Below, in pieces: positions 32,915-44,489 of a stretch of DNA of 64,000 bases. Below the pieces are notes generated by a model that saw only the letters and a program-made list of their open reading frames with translations, had not been told where the DNA came from and searched no databases. The stretch spans positions 18,675,001 to 18,739,000 of the forward strand of contig JASXTE010000015.1 in assembly GCA_030280995.1 (NCBI GenBank), in the 5' to 3' direction. Every line of letters begins with the position of its first letter. Positions within the stretch are counted from its first letter, which is position 1. Both the position numbers and the translations under genes were made by a program. This stretch comes from Hemileia vastatrix. Lineage: Eukaryota; Basidiomycota; Pucciniomycetes; Pucciniales; Zaghouaniaceae.

Positions 32915-33274
32915 ATGGATGGAAAAGAATCTTCAATAATAAACAACACTCCACAAATTTCTCTGGAGGAAAGTGAAAAACTCTTAAAGCAAGTGTCAAT
33001 AAAGAAGTCCAAAAACACGTTGCAAGAGCAAATTCACTCCCTCTTGACCCTACTGAATACCTTAAAGATAAGAGTAAACAATATTGTAGACCAGATCAAC
33101 AATCTGGAGAAAAGGGTGGCACAGGGCTTCATAGAAATCAACCAGGCTCTAGTGGATATAAAGTCTCATCCACAAACAGTGGCACAAAATACCACAGCAA
33201 CACCTCCAGTCCCAGAAGAGGACCAAAAAATAACAATCAGCAAATGGAAGTGGGATTGTTATGCCCAAAACTAA
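32915..33274 (+). CDS. Coiled-coil ORF with SKWKWD motif (element F)
   Basis: 119 codons. A heptad pattern runs over residues about 35-90 (IHSLLTLLNTLKIRVNNIVD), then a Pro/Thr stretch, then ISKWKWD close to the end. It matches the order of the element D ORF at 24,686-25,246 (VSKWQWD). The overlapping second frame is also open. It is the last recognisable piece of F; the rest of F is cut off at about 33,353, where a transposon end may begin. Function unknown. Confidence 0.45.
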   Translation: MDGKESSIINNTPQISLEESEKLLKQVSIKKSKNTLQEQIHSLLTLLNTLKIRVNNIVDQINNLEKRVAQGFIEINQALVDIKSHPQTVAQNTTATPPVPEEDQKITISKWKWDCYAQN

Positions 33275-33352
33275 AACAACCCTCCTCAGCAGGGATCCAT
33301 CAGTCACTTTTACAAGGGAAAGGCAAGGAGAGGAAGGGGAAGTGGGATACAC

Positions 33353-33389
33353 CACAGAAAAAATAGGGGGGTATTGCTAGCAATACCCC
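33353..33389 (+). repeat. CACTA-like terminal sequence with palindrome (tentative left end)
   Basis: CACAGAAAAAATAGGGGGG followed by a perfect 22-nt palindrome (33,368-33,389) whose core is TTGCTAGCAA. The MITE at 19,304 has the same layout: CAC, A/T-rich, G run, palindrome with the same core. It starts CACAG, not CACTA. Just inside lie direct repeats of GTTGGAAAG type (33,400-33,440). It may be the left end of the region up to 53,880; no matching right end is visible. Confidence 0.4.
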
Positions 33390-34358
33390 TCATTTAAAAA
33401 TGTTGGGAAGTGGTTGGAAAGCTGTTGGAAGGCTGTTGGGAGTTCATTGTGAAACCAGATTTAAATTAATTGGACAAAGATTTTGTAATCAGTTAGACCT
33501 AGGTTCAACAGAAATCAATCACAGGTTTCTTGGAGCTTGGTGATTACTTTGATTTTGAGCTGAGCACAGATTGAGCAAAGCTTGAACATATCACTTAACA
33601 TATCATAATATTCACTTTCCCATCTTGTGGAAAGCGAAATTTGATATTCGTTCTAAGAATATCTACATATATTTTCTTGCCAAGTTGGTAACAGAAGGTT
33701 AAACTGTAGTATCTCAATTATTACACTAGACTACATAGATATTTGATAAAACATACAATTCAAATCAATTTTAATATTATTGAGATCACCATAAGTGTCT
33801 GTCCAAAGACTTACAAAAAGTATGTTAGTATCAAGACATTGTTCTAGGTAGTAGTTTCAATTTGGATTTTGAACTGACATCTAAAGCATTTTACTAGTAG
33901 ATAGAAACATAAATAAGTGTAATAAGAGTGAAATTATTCTATTTTGTGATTATAATGTAACAATAAAGCACATTTTTATTGAGAAAATTTTTCTTCCTCC
34001 ACAAACCAAAATTTACTCTAGAGGCTCAAGATTTATTTTTAAGCCATATTATTCATTTCAGTTATCATTTATTTACTTCCAATATTTATTAAAAAGATAA
34101 TAATAATACATGTGAAAGAATTATGAGCTTAGCATAGCATATGCCACAAAGTTATTTTGTCGTTTTATTCAAAATTGATTATTTATTTTTTGCTTCAATT
34201 CATCTTTTAACAACCACTATCTTCAGATACTATTATTACTTAATATGTCAAGTCTCAGATGTGTTGGACAGTTCTCAATAACGATTGATCAAATTTATAT
34301 GAATGTAATTTCAAGATTTCAAAACTCACCAACCCCCATGATTTTACAGTGAGGCCAT
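33390..34358. other. Spacer with short subterminal repeats
   Basis: About five GTTGG(A/G)A-type repeats occur at 33,400-33,440. Otherwise AT-rich sequence with no gene I can support. Confidence 0.4.
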
Positions 34359-36652
34359 TTGAATGTTCATATTTTTGGACTATTAGAAGAAAGAAAACCA
34401 AACCTTGTCGGTAATCTTTCTCAAGTGCAGAGCCAGCACATTGGACGACTATTGGGTGACATTGGGTCTGGATCTCACCATTTAAACCAAAGAAGTGCCT
34501 TGAATCCTATGAAGCCTTTCTATTTTCATGCTTACTTGGTTCCAGTTTTTGGTAATCAGTATCAACTTTGGGGATGCCTCTTTTCTTCAAGTACACTAAT
34601 CAGTCTTGCTAAACAAGCATTTTCTTCTGCTCAAATTGATTTATGTCCGATCCTGAACTATGACTCCACTATCTTTTTTAATATCCCGCATGTAATTTTT
34701 GAAGGCTCTTTCCAAATATCTCAGAGTACTCAAGATTGGAAAGCTGATCAACTTATCTGAGGAATCAAAACAGTTCTCAAAACACATCAACTTCAATCAA
34801 TAAATTTTATGATTGAAAATGAGCGAATGTTAAAGGAAAAGTTGGATATCATGTGGAGGCACCAGGACAACCATTGGCTTAGAACTGGATTTGATGACTA
34901 TAAAGATCAGTTTCCTAAAAATCAATTAACCCCTGAAGGAAACGGGTCAATACTTGCTGATGATATGGGTTTGGGAAAGACGCTTTCAACTCTTTCTCTT
35001 ATAAGCGCAACTCAAAGTGAAGCAAGACAATTCCAGGTATCGGAAAATCAAGAAGGTATTAATCGGAGTTCAGCCACACTGATTATATGCCCCCTGGCAA
35101 CACTATCGAATTGGATCAATGAAATAAGTGTGCACTTTGAAGATAATGCGCTTCCTTTCAAGGTTCTTTATGGGAAGGATTGTCAAAATACTAACGTCAA
35201 TGAGCTACAGGACACTGCTATTGTTTTAATGACCTATGAAACAGCTAGCCCAACAATGTCAAAAATCAAAGCCAAAAAAAGATACTGGTGACTCAAAAGC
35301 TCTTTTGGTATAGAGTTGTTTTAGATGAAGCTCAGTTAGTGCCCATTTCTATATCTAAAACTTAAAACTTAATTTTTATAATCAATTTTTATAAATATTC
35401 TTTTAGTTACATTAAAAATCCTTACTCACAGAGGGCTCAAACAATATTTAACTTGGAATCCCAACACCGACTATGCTTGACTGGAACTCCACTTCAGAAC
35501 AGGCCCACTGACCTTCAAAGTCTCATATTTTTTCTTAGAATCAAAAATTGGCAAGAAGACTGGTTATGGAAGAATTTCCTTTTTCCAGGTTTGCAAAAAG
35601 GAAAGGCTAATTCTATTAAATCAATCAATCACTTAATGAAAGTCATAAGCCTACGTAGAACAAAGGATGCAATTTTGTCTCTTCCAAAAAAGATTCAAAG
35701 GGGGATATCGGTTGAATTAGCAGATCCATGGAGGTCTAAACTTGATGTGCTTCAAGAAGGATTCACTGAGCGATATGGACCCTCCAGGAGCACTGACATC
35801 CCTTGGGACTCATCTGAGTTTCTAAGAGAGCTGATGATTTTAAGAAAATTCTGCAACCATCCAATCTACAAAAATCTGGATGAAACTCCAACTTTTGATT
35901 TCACCTGGAAGCATTCCGCAAAGATTTGTCATCTTATAGGCCACTTAAAAAACTTTTTGTCTGGTGAAAGGGTATAAATTTTCCAAAAGCTGTTATATTC
36001 TCCAACTTTGCAGACTTTTTGCAGATGTAAGTGATTCTATAATGAATTGTTTTACAAAATTGTGTTGGCTTATTAAAAACAATTTTCTAAAATTTCAAAA
36101 TAGAATAAAAATGGCTTTAGATGACCACAATATTAGGTATACCTAGCTTACGGGTGAACTCAGCAGGACAAAGCAAGACAAAAATATGCATGAATTCCAT
36201 TTTAATAAAAATTGCCAAGTTTTGGTTGGAACAATTCAGGCTGCAGGAGTGGGTATAGATCTCAGTTGTGCTCAAAATGTATATATAATTGTGAGCTCAA
36301 TGTCTTTTATTTCATATTAAGAACAAATGTTCAATGTTGAAATAGGAGCCGAATTGGAATCCAGAAGTTGAGCAGCAGGCTGTTGATCGGCTGTATAGAA
36401 TGGGGCAGCAAAATGAAGTAAATGTTTTGAATTATTTTGTACAAGGAAGTATAGAATTCAGCATGTATAAGATTCAAAGGAAAAAAATGGAGCTAAAAAT
36501 GTAAGCCAAATTTCATTTCTATAAATTTAAATGATAATATTAATCATTAAAATTATGTTTTTGTTTTCAAGGCTAAGTGTTCCAAACAGTGGAAATGAGG
36601 AGTATGAGTGTGCAAACCTATTATTAAGGGAGTTTGTCAATCACTCACATTA
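34359..36652 (+). pseudogene. SNF2/Rad5-type helicase-like ATPase (broken)
   Basis: A spliced SNF2-family gene. Motifs in order: LADDMGLGKT (nucleotide binding, about 34,960), LIICPLATLSNW, VVLDEA|HYIKNP (DEAH box, split by the intron 35,335-35,406), RLCLTGTPLQNR, SLRRTK, KAVIFSNFADF, GTIQAAGVGIDLS and DRLYRMGQQ. The last two are the C-terminal helicase motifs V and VI. Other introns are 36,027-36,103, 36,291-36,345 and 36,501-36,571. Lesions: TGA at 34,758, one missing base in the A7 run at 35,274-35,280, a frameshift near 35,975 and TAG at 36,144. The closest known class is Rad5/Rad16/SHPRH, here without a visible RING finger. Such ATPases remodel chromatin or act in DNA repair. Confidence 0.85.
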
Positions 36653-37752
36653 GAGGAAGAAAGAATTTCAAGGAGAGCAGGTAAATTTAAGGGATTTTGA
36701 GGATTTAAAAGTCTGAGTTGTTGAGGATTTAGAGATGCAAGATATAAGGGAGAATAACAGTCATTCGGCAAACCCCGGGGGACATGAGAAGGATTAAGGT
36801 TAGGGGATAATGTTGAAACCAAACTGATTCTTTTGTACAAGGCTAAGTCCATTAGCACACTTCCAGAGTAGGTTGAAGTATCTCAAATATCAAAGTGTTG
36901 TTGGTCAAGATATTGTGCAACTTTAGAAAAATCTTCAGACCTCCATTGCATTAATATACGTCTTAACGATCCATCATTATCAATTTTGGTGTCTGAACAA
37001 CACTTGATGTTTGTGAAAAGGTTGTGATAAGTTTCTCAATGTGGAAGTTGTTTAAGAAGTTTAGTTCGGTTAACTGAATTCTAAGAATCTTTTTTATTTG
37101 AAATAAAGGTCATAAATAAAAATGGTTGAAAAAAAGGGGATTTTAATACTTTTTTTTATTCTATATTTATGCTTTCTCACTTTGATTATTTCTTGAGAGC
37201 TATGAGAATCCTTCCCAAGTCTTAATTTATCAGCATGACCTAAAAACCAATGGTGAAGAACTCCCATTTGATTTGAGAAGCTAATTTGAGTTGAGTCAAT
37301 TGGATATGCAATAAAATTATTGGTTTTTAAGGCATTTTCCCAGTGTTTAATGAGAATATTTTCCAAGACCTGGTTCCATTTGTCAAACCAATCTAGGTTC
37401 CAAGCAAAAGTTGATCCTGGGAAACGGCACATGCGAAGGTGCTCAATAGAAGATTCACGGAAAATTGGTGGAAACTTTTCCGAAATGGCTGAATTTGATT
37501 CTGGATGAGGTATTTCAAAGGCAATGTTGCAAGAATTCATGTTGAATGATGAAAATCTGTCTAATTGCTCTTTAGTAGGGTTTTGTTTCCATCCATTTGA
37601 TTCTGGTGACATATCCAAAAGTGAATGACAAAAATTGTGTATAGATCTACAAAAGTGAGAATTTAATGGAGGCAAAGTCTCATTAAAAATTCTATCAAGT
37701 GTTCATGTGTTTGTGGGCAGGTTTCCATGAGGAAAGTAAGAGCTACTAGGGT
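36637..37752 (-). pseudogene. Unknown protein family X, copy 1
   Basis: It lies tail-to-tail with the SNF2 gene. It begins about 37,752 (MNPSSSYFPHG), meets an in-frame TGA near 37,700, and then is open over 37,094-37,675 (HHWFLGHADKLRLGKDS). A middle part around 36,890-37,080 reads ILMQWRSEDFSKVAQYLDQQ. The last part, 36,637-36,858, ends with HVPRGLPNDCYSPLYLASL. At least one intron or frameshift joins the pieces. The C-terminal motif LPxxCYSxxxL recurs at the end of the frame set at 42,613-44,279. I do not recognise the family; a transposon-associated protein is likely from context. Confidence 0.45.
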
Positions 37753-37759
37753 TCATAAA

Positions 37760-38800
37760 GAATTAGATTAAGAAAGTGTTCAATTAAATTAAAAAAAGAG
37801 GAAGGATGAATTGTTGTGCTCCAAAACTTTATGATCAAAGTTGATTTAAGGAGAAATATCACAAAAATTAAGAATAAGAAATATTTCAACTTTATGGCAT
37901 TATAATATGCATAAATTATATTTTTATATATGAAGAGAATGATTATGTGATAAAAGCAGATTCATTTGAGAAACGGATTTTTTTTTCTTTTCAAAAAATT
38001 CTTCCACAAAAATAATTTGATAAATGTGAGGCTATGTTCATTTTTTGATTACCAAAAAATTATTTTTGGTCCAATATGATAGTAATACATATTCCATTGA
38101 GTAATTTTTGTTCAACCTGAATAAACAGACTAGAGTGTCACTTCATCACATTTATGTATGAAAATTTATACAAGGTTTCAGATTTTTTGTAATGCTTTAA
38201 GGTTTACACTTTTGTAGCATCTATTATTTGAGTATTTTTGATTTTTTCTTTATGGAAAATTCTACCTAGTACAGACCAATTTTCAAAGTGAAAGAAATAT
38301 GTTTGTGATTGTTTTTTACAAAATATTAACCTTATTTTTGGGTCTAACTTTGATTTTAGGGGTAATTTTTTAAATAATTATGTTAAAAATATGGATTACT
38401 TTTCTTATAGTCCATAACTAAGAATTTTTATCAAAATCAAGTAATTATAGGGTAGTTAGATATAACTCAGAAGGCATTTGATAGAAAAATAATAAAGATG
38501 CTTGTGCGTACAATAGAAGTTTTTCTATGATAGAAAATATTCTGATAAACATGCATGCATTGTTGTACAAATGCAGAGAGTATACAGAATACAAATAAAG
38601 TAGACTGCATAACTTTTAATTAATATATAAATTATCTGATTAAAAATTAAACATTTAAACTTAAATAATTTCAACACATATTCCATCATATTCTTTTGAT
38701 AAAAAAATGTAGCTTATATTAGCTAGTGCATTTCAAAAAAAGGAGTACCTTCAATCGGTAAATTCCAATAGCTAACTTATTCCTACAATTATCACAATTA
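37760..38800. other. Gene-free AT-rich region
   Basis: No gene, repeat array or terminal structure is recognised between family X copy 1 and the transposase gene. Confidence 0.5.
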
Positions 38801-38802
38801 CA

Positions 38803-41800
38803 ATGCCTCCATTTTTTCATGTATGTCAATTTCAAGATCTTGGATGTGTCAATAGAAAGTATCAAACTTCTTCTGGGTCCTTTGAAGTTGGTATGGCTTT
38901 CAAAAGCTCTAATTCTTATGCAAAACATCAAGAGGAAAGAAATAGGAAGGCCCAGATGGTTATTTCTTCCAACAATCCACTTAACATTGGAAGTTCCTGC
39001 TCCACAGAAACAGTAAGCTGTATATCTATAGTTCAATGTGAGAATAAAAGTCTTTATGATGTTTCAATGATTTATTACATAGGGGAAGTTGCTATTGGGG
39101 GCAGAAGTATCTTCAACAGTCTCTAGAAACTCAAATCTTGGGGAACGGTATAGCCAAATAATTATGTGGCAGGTAGCAAAGCTTTCTCTGATTCATCATT
39201 TGAGCAAAGAAGGTTGTACTCAATTTTTGGATGAAGAAATTAAGAAGCTCAAACTTCTAGGTGATAGTGGAATACTGGATTCTGATAGCATTGTCTGCCT
39301 GATCCCACGCTCGATAGATACAGTTTTTAGTCGATTAAAGCTCAATCAATCATTTTTCACTAAAACATGCTGTCCTAAATGCCTTGCTCTTTATGAGTAT
39401 AACTCTGAATATCAACCATCTATACTATGTTGCAATCAACCGTTTCTTTCATCATCAAAGCGTTATTTAAAAACTTTTGTAGCAGGACAAATTGCAGTTA
39501 AATGTGATGAAAGGCTGTATTTGATGAAGGAACATCAAGAACATGTAAAATACTTATCTCTTAAAACATTTCATCACCATTCTTTTATCGACTGGCTTAA
39601 GGAAAAGATCAAACTGTTCAAATTTGAGCTTCTTATTGAGAAGAAAATCCCTGTGGCAGAACATGTAGAGTGTGATTTGATGAAGGATGTTTGTGATGGT
39701 TCAATTTGGAAAAACTTTCCCATTAACACTCCAGCTCTGGATATCAATGATGATGAATATACAATAACTTCAGGCAACTTAATGTTTACTTTATATGTCA
39801 ACTGGTTTAGGCCTGGTGGCAATTGGATTGGAGGTCATCAGAAGTCTGTAGGAAATATTATGATGGTGTGTATGAACCTACCTCAAGAAGATAGATACAA
39901 AATGGAAAATTTTTTTTTGTATGCTATTATACCTGGACCAACAGAACCCACAAGTGAACAGCTTAATCACCTTCTAAAACCACTTGTTAATGATCTACAA
40001 ACTCTATGGGATGGTATATTGATTGAAAAGACGCATCTTTATCCACAAGGCCAGAAATTAAGAGTTGCATTGTTCTCTTTGATAGGTGAAATTCCTGCAA
40101 TACAAAAATTGGCTGGCTTTTCGAGTCACTCTGCAAAAATGTTCTGCTCTTTCTGTAATATCTCTAAAGATGAAATTAGTGAAAAGAATGTGGGAAGTTT
40201 TTCATTACGGAATCATGAGGATCATATGTGCTGGGCAACAAAGTGGAAAAATTCTAAGTCACATTGGGAGCATGTATCAATTGTCTAGAATCATGGGGTA
40301 CGATGGAGTGAGCTGAATAACCTTGAATATTGGCTTCGAACTGAATATTGCTCAATTGATGTTATGCATTCACATATGCTTGGCAACCTAAAAGATCACA
40401 GTCTAAGCTATTTTCAAATCCAAAATGCAGCAAAAGATCTAGAAAGAAAGCTGGAAAAGGATAAAAATTGGCATGTAAGAGAAGAAGATGACAATTTCTT
40501 TTCTGATACTTCACTGCACAAACATTCGAAAAAACGTAGAAGTAGCTTAAGCACCACGAATAATGATGATGATGATACAGGACACATGAGACAGCACAAG
40601 CGGCAAAGACGTACGAGTTCAAGACAGTCATCAAGTCATCATGGACTAGATAATGTAGGAATGGGAACAAATCGATCAAGAAGCCAGAGTAGGTCATCCA
40701 GCTCCAAATTTATTCCTCCATATAGTGATTTGGCCTCAATACAGTCTCACAGAAGTGACAGTAGGAATTCATTGTATAACTTAAGGCAAAGGATCATTAG
40801 CATAACACAGAGTGAAGGATCTCACTCATCAAATGAGACAGCTAGAGATGAAGAAAATAAAAGGAAAGGTAAGGAGAAAGAAAATGAAGGTAGTAGTAAG
40901 CCACGAATCACGGCAGAAGAGCTACAGGTTGTATGGAAGATGATTGATCAAGTAAGAAGACCTTCCTGGCTAACACGAGTTCCAAAATCAGTAGGATCTA
41001 AAAAGGCAGGATCCCTCAAGGCAGCAGAATGGCACATGCTGTATACTCTCTACTTCCCTTTGTCACTTATACCCCTTTGGTTTGAAAAATTTAAAGAATC
41101 TGAATCTTCAGCTTCCTCAGCTGAAAAACCAAGAGAATATTATCTTCTCAAGTCACTTGTAACATTATGCTCGATCACCAATTTTTTGTCATTAAAAAAT
41201 ATACAGACTAATGAGCTTAAAGATCTAGATCAATTTCTGTTAGAGTATTGTGAGTGCCTGGAAGAGGGTTGGAAGAATATTAATGCAAAGCCAAATATGC
41301 ATATCACTCAACATTATCCTGAAATGATAAAGCGTCTTGGTCCACCATCAGTTACAGCTACTTGGTCTGGAGAGTGGGTGAATCATATATTATCTGAAAT
41401 TCCAAACAATCACCATCCACATATGTAATTTTTGTAAGCAATGATTTAAAAACTCAGCTGTGCTAATTTATTAATATTTACCACAGGAGATATACTGCTA
41501 ACAATGCTCAAACATTGGTATTGGAAGTCTAGGGTATTAGATCTTGGTGAAGCTGAAGATAATGATCAATGTGAGACTAAAAAAATCCATATTGATCTCG
41601 ATAAACAAAACAAATGGATCCATCTAAGTATGGCATTATTTACTAAATGGGTAAGGGCAAAAATGGGAAAAGAAACTTCAAGACGGGCTTTGACACCATC
41701 AGAGAAAAGTGGGGATCAGGTAGTTGAAAATGTAGCAAGCATATTGATACATGGAAAGAGGTTTACTAGTTACCATTGACACATTGCTAATTCAACAATT

Positions 41801-42181
41801 GACTTCTACTATGGAAAAGATAGCCAGTTTGGGCAAATTGATGATCTTTTCAGGTCAAAGGAAGAGAATGATCAAATATATTTAATAGTAAGTCCTTTCA
41901 AAGAGCTCCATCCAGAAGAAATATCAAAGGATCCCTATGAGCTTTTCCCACAAGTGCATTGTCTGTTAGTAAGAGTAGCCAAAGCAACTCAAATCGTGAT
42001 TAAGAAAGATGCAATAATTGGACATGCAGCTACTGTCGAGCACAAAAAAGGAATGTTTGGAATCAAAGACGAGGTTGTCACTGCCATTGGACTGCAGACA
42101 GTAGTGAGTGAAAAAATTAATCAAATTTATTTTCTGTTGACTAACATCTTTGTGTTAATTTGGGATTTGGGAAATTTGTAG
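38803..42181 (+). pseudogene. Tnp2-type (CACTA/EnSpm) transposase, with nonsense codons
   Basis: A first exon with Cys/His residues (38,803-39,012) is joined over a GTAAGC..ATAG intron (39,013-39,082) to a long frame. Diagnostic stretches of fungal Tnp2 proteins follow: CCPKCLALYEY, LYVNWFRPGGNWIGGHQ, YAIIPGPTEPTSEQLNHLLK, KLAGFSSHSAKMFCSFC, GVRWSELNNLEYW and SIDVMHSHMLGN. A Ser/Arg-rich insert is followed by HITQHYPEMIKRLGPPS, LTMLKHWYWKSR and HIANSTIDFYYGKDSQFG. From memory the family usually has Asp where this copy has Asn in LYVNWF. In-frame stops are TAG at 40,286 and TGA at 41,777; the join near 41,425-41,486 is out of phase. The enzyme would cut CACTA-type ends. Confidence 0.85.
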
Positions 42182-42612
42182 GATTGGTGATGTTTGTAAA
42201 TGGTGAAAGAAATAATTCAATGCTTGATTAAAAAATGCAATGCATCCAACTTACCTTATCATAAATCAGTGAAAAATTACTTTGGTTGCTTTTATTGCGA
42301 GAGAACACATGCTTTCAATGAGTCATTTTTATCTTAAATGTAAGAATGAAAGAAAGAAAATCATGATAATGAGAAATATGATAAAATTTTTACTTAATGA
42401 ATGATCTTCTTGCTCATTCATCTACTATAAATAGTTTGACCTTCCAACTTTAGCTGATAGCTATATATTATTCACTTTATTTTTCGACAAGAGAACATAC
42501 ACGTTAACAAGACTATATACATAGTATCTTTTTTTACTTTAGCTTTGATAGGTATAAATTTTAACAACTGATTATTTTTATTTTATTTTATTTTATTTTA
42601 TTACAGTTCATT
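42182..42612. other. Spacer between transposase and family X copy 2
   Basis: AT-rich, ending in a short TTTTA microsatellite at about 42,575-42,602. It could hold the promoter of the next gene; no element is identifiable. Confidence 0.4.
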
Positions 42613-44279
42613 ATGGATGATAATTTTGAAGGGATGTCTGTTGACCCAACTGATTCCGATTTTTTTCCACCTCAACATACTAATACTGGAAATACTCCAA
42701 CACCACCTGCTGCTGATCCACCTCCAGATGCATCTCAATCTCTACCACCTAATCCTAACCCACCACCTAATCCCAATCCAGGCCAAGAGTCTCATTCAGA
42801 ACCAAGAAATTTTAATCCCAATCATCCTTCTGCTCCTGAAAGTGCTGATCAGCTAGGAAGAGATTGGGCTAGTGAAGTATTGAGGGAATTTTTTGGAGAC
42901 CAATCATAATCTGCTCAGCCTAACCAAGGAGCAAGCACAAGTGGAGCTGGTAAGTCAAATTTGTAGTGTATTCTTTTATTGAAAAATAACCAATTTAATT
43001 AACTTATTTGAATTGTTAGTGAATCCCTCAATCATTATGGGTATCAGTGATTACCACAGACTCAATTCTTCAGAGTCTCATGAACGAGAACGGGGGTTAA
43101 GGGCTGTAAGAGGCTTAGTTAGAAGGAATGATGTTCCCAGGAGCTCAGACAGTCTAAATAGAAATATTTACCACTTTCTGAAGTTTTGTCTTGGGGGACC
43201 AACACAAATATTAAAATATCCTGCGAGCCCAACACCTTTGGAGATTGAAAATTAGAAAGATTGGAGCCAATTCAAACTAAAAACCATTAAAACTGTCATA
43301 ACCCAAGTCCAATCTTATAACCATGCCAATTGTGCAGCTGATTGACAATCTCTGATAACCAATTCTATAGCCTTCTTGCGATCCAAAATTCGACTACCCA
43401 AATTTTTTCCAGCACCTGAGCCTCAAGGACTAAAAGGAGGAGCACCGATCCCACTTTCTGTCAAAAGAGACTTAGAGCGTGAATTGCAAGAAAAAGGTTT
43501 TCGGAAATTTGCCTTTGATTGGACTTGCCATGATTTTTCGGAATCAACTTGGAATCAAGTCATGGGAAGCATAGTATGCGACCACTGTACCAGGTGGCTC
43601 ACCACCTTGAATACAATCGATCAGTCAAAGCTTCAGTTCACTCAATGTGTTATTGAGAAATGGGTAGTTAATAAGGGGAAGGAGATGATAAGGTTGTTTG
43701 GGAAAGAAGAGGAAAGGGCAGCAAGAGAAAAGATCGAAAAGAGGGCAAGGGCACAAGTAAAACGTTACCGGACCAAGGTAAGTTTTTTATTTTACTTTGC
43801 TTTTTGTTATTATGAATCTGATTTAGTTGGAATTCAGATTGCTAGTGAACACTACAAGTTAGAAAGAGATCTCTGCAGTGATGTGCCAGGTTTTGTTGTG
43901 CTTTTTCATGATACTAGGTGCATCTCTGATATCGAGGAAGGCCCAGAACCAGCCCCAACTGCACCTATCTGAGCTATTCCTGGATGGTGAAATCCTGAAC
44001 TCAATGATTTGTTTAAAAAAATGGATAAGATGACATAGGACTCAGCCCATACACCAGCTCAAAGAAAATCAGCATTAAAAACATATTCACGGTCATCAGA
44101 AAGGACAGTTGCACAAAATGGTATATTCAATGTTCCCAAATAACTCCCCAAGAATTGCTATTCAGAAACATTTTTGCAAGGATTATCTGTGAATGAACGT
44201 GAGTCACTTGGGGTTGGAGCTGATATTGATCTGGTAAAGATTCGGGAATCAATTAATAGAGCATCAACATTATCATAAC
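42613..44279 (+). pseudogene. Unknown protein family X, copy 2 (Pro-rich N-terminus)
   Basis: It starts MDDNFEGMSVD with a Pro/Asn-rich region (PPPNPNP), then exons separated by introns at about 42,951-43,018 and 43,778-43,837. Recognisable pieces are SIIMGISDYHRLN, FPAPEPQGLKGGAPIPLSVK, STWNQVMGSIVCDHC, a basic helical stretch (KIEKRARAQVKRYRTK) and IASEHYKLERDLCSDVPG. It ends LPKNCYSETFLQGLS, the C-terminal motif shared with copy 1. In-frame stops lie near 42,907, 43,253, 43,344 and 44,142. It follows Tnp2 on the same strand. CACTA elements of plants carry a second DNA-binding protein (TNPA); a similar role is only a suggestion. Confidence 0.5.
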
Positions 44280-44489
44280 TTAGGTATAATGGTGATCTTC
44301 TGTGTAATATAGCTATCTTATATTGAATTTTATGTATTCTGTTTTTTTTTCAAAGCAGCTTGGTAAATGGTATAAAGTGATATTGAGAGAGAGTAACATT
44401 TTATTTAAGAAAAACAAATAATGTATGAGATATAAAAATGTATTTTCAACAAATTGATGGTCCATACCTCTTTATTTCACATTTATGTA

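Noticed and set aside
33353..33389. Same terminal repeat as the MITE, proving that Tnp2 mobilises it
   Set aside because: Only layout and the 10-bp palindrome core match, the first bases are CACAG, and no right end is visible. Kept as a tentative feature only.
34758..34760. TGA read as a sense codon (altered genetic code or recoding)
   Set aside because: TAA and TAG stops and frameshifts break the same genes, and intact frames such as 57,705-60,323 end normally. Pseudogene decay is simpler.
38719..39036. Minus-strand 105-codon frame with CNCDNC near the Tnp2 start
   Set aside because: The plus strand has a first exon joined to Tnp2 by a good intron; the zinc-like motif on the other strand is probably chance.
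39574..39822. Minus-strand frame inside the Tnp2 gene
   Set aside because: Antisense shadow of a clearly recognisable transposase exon.
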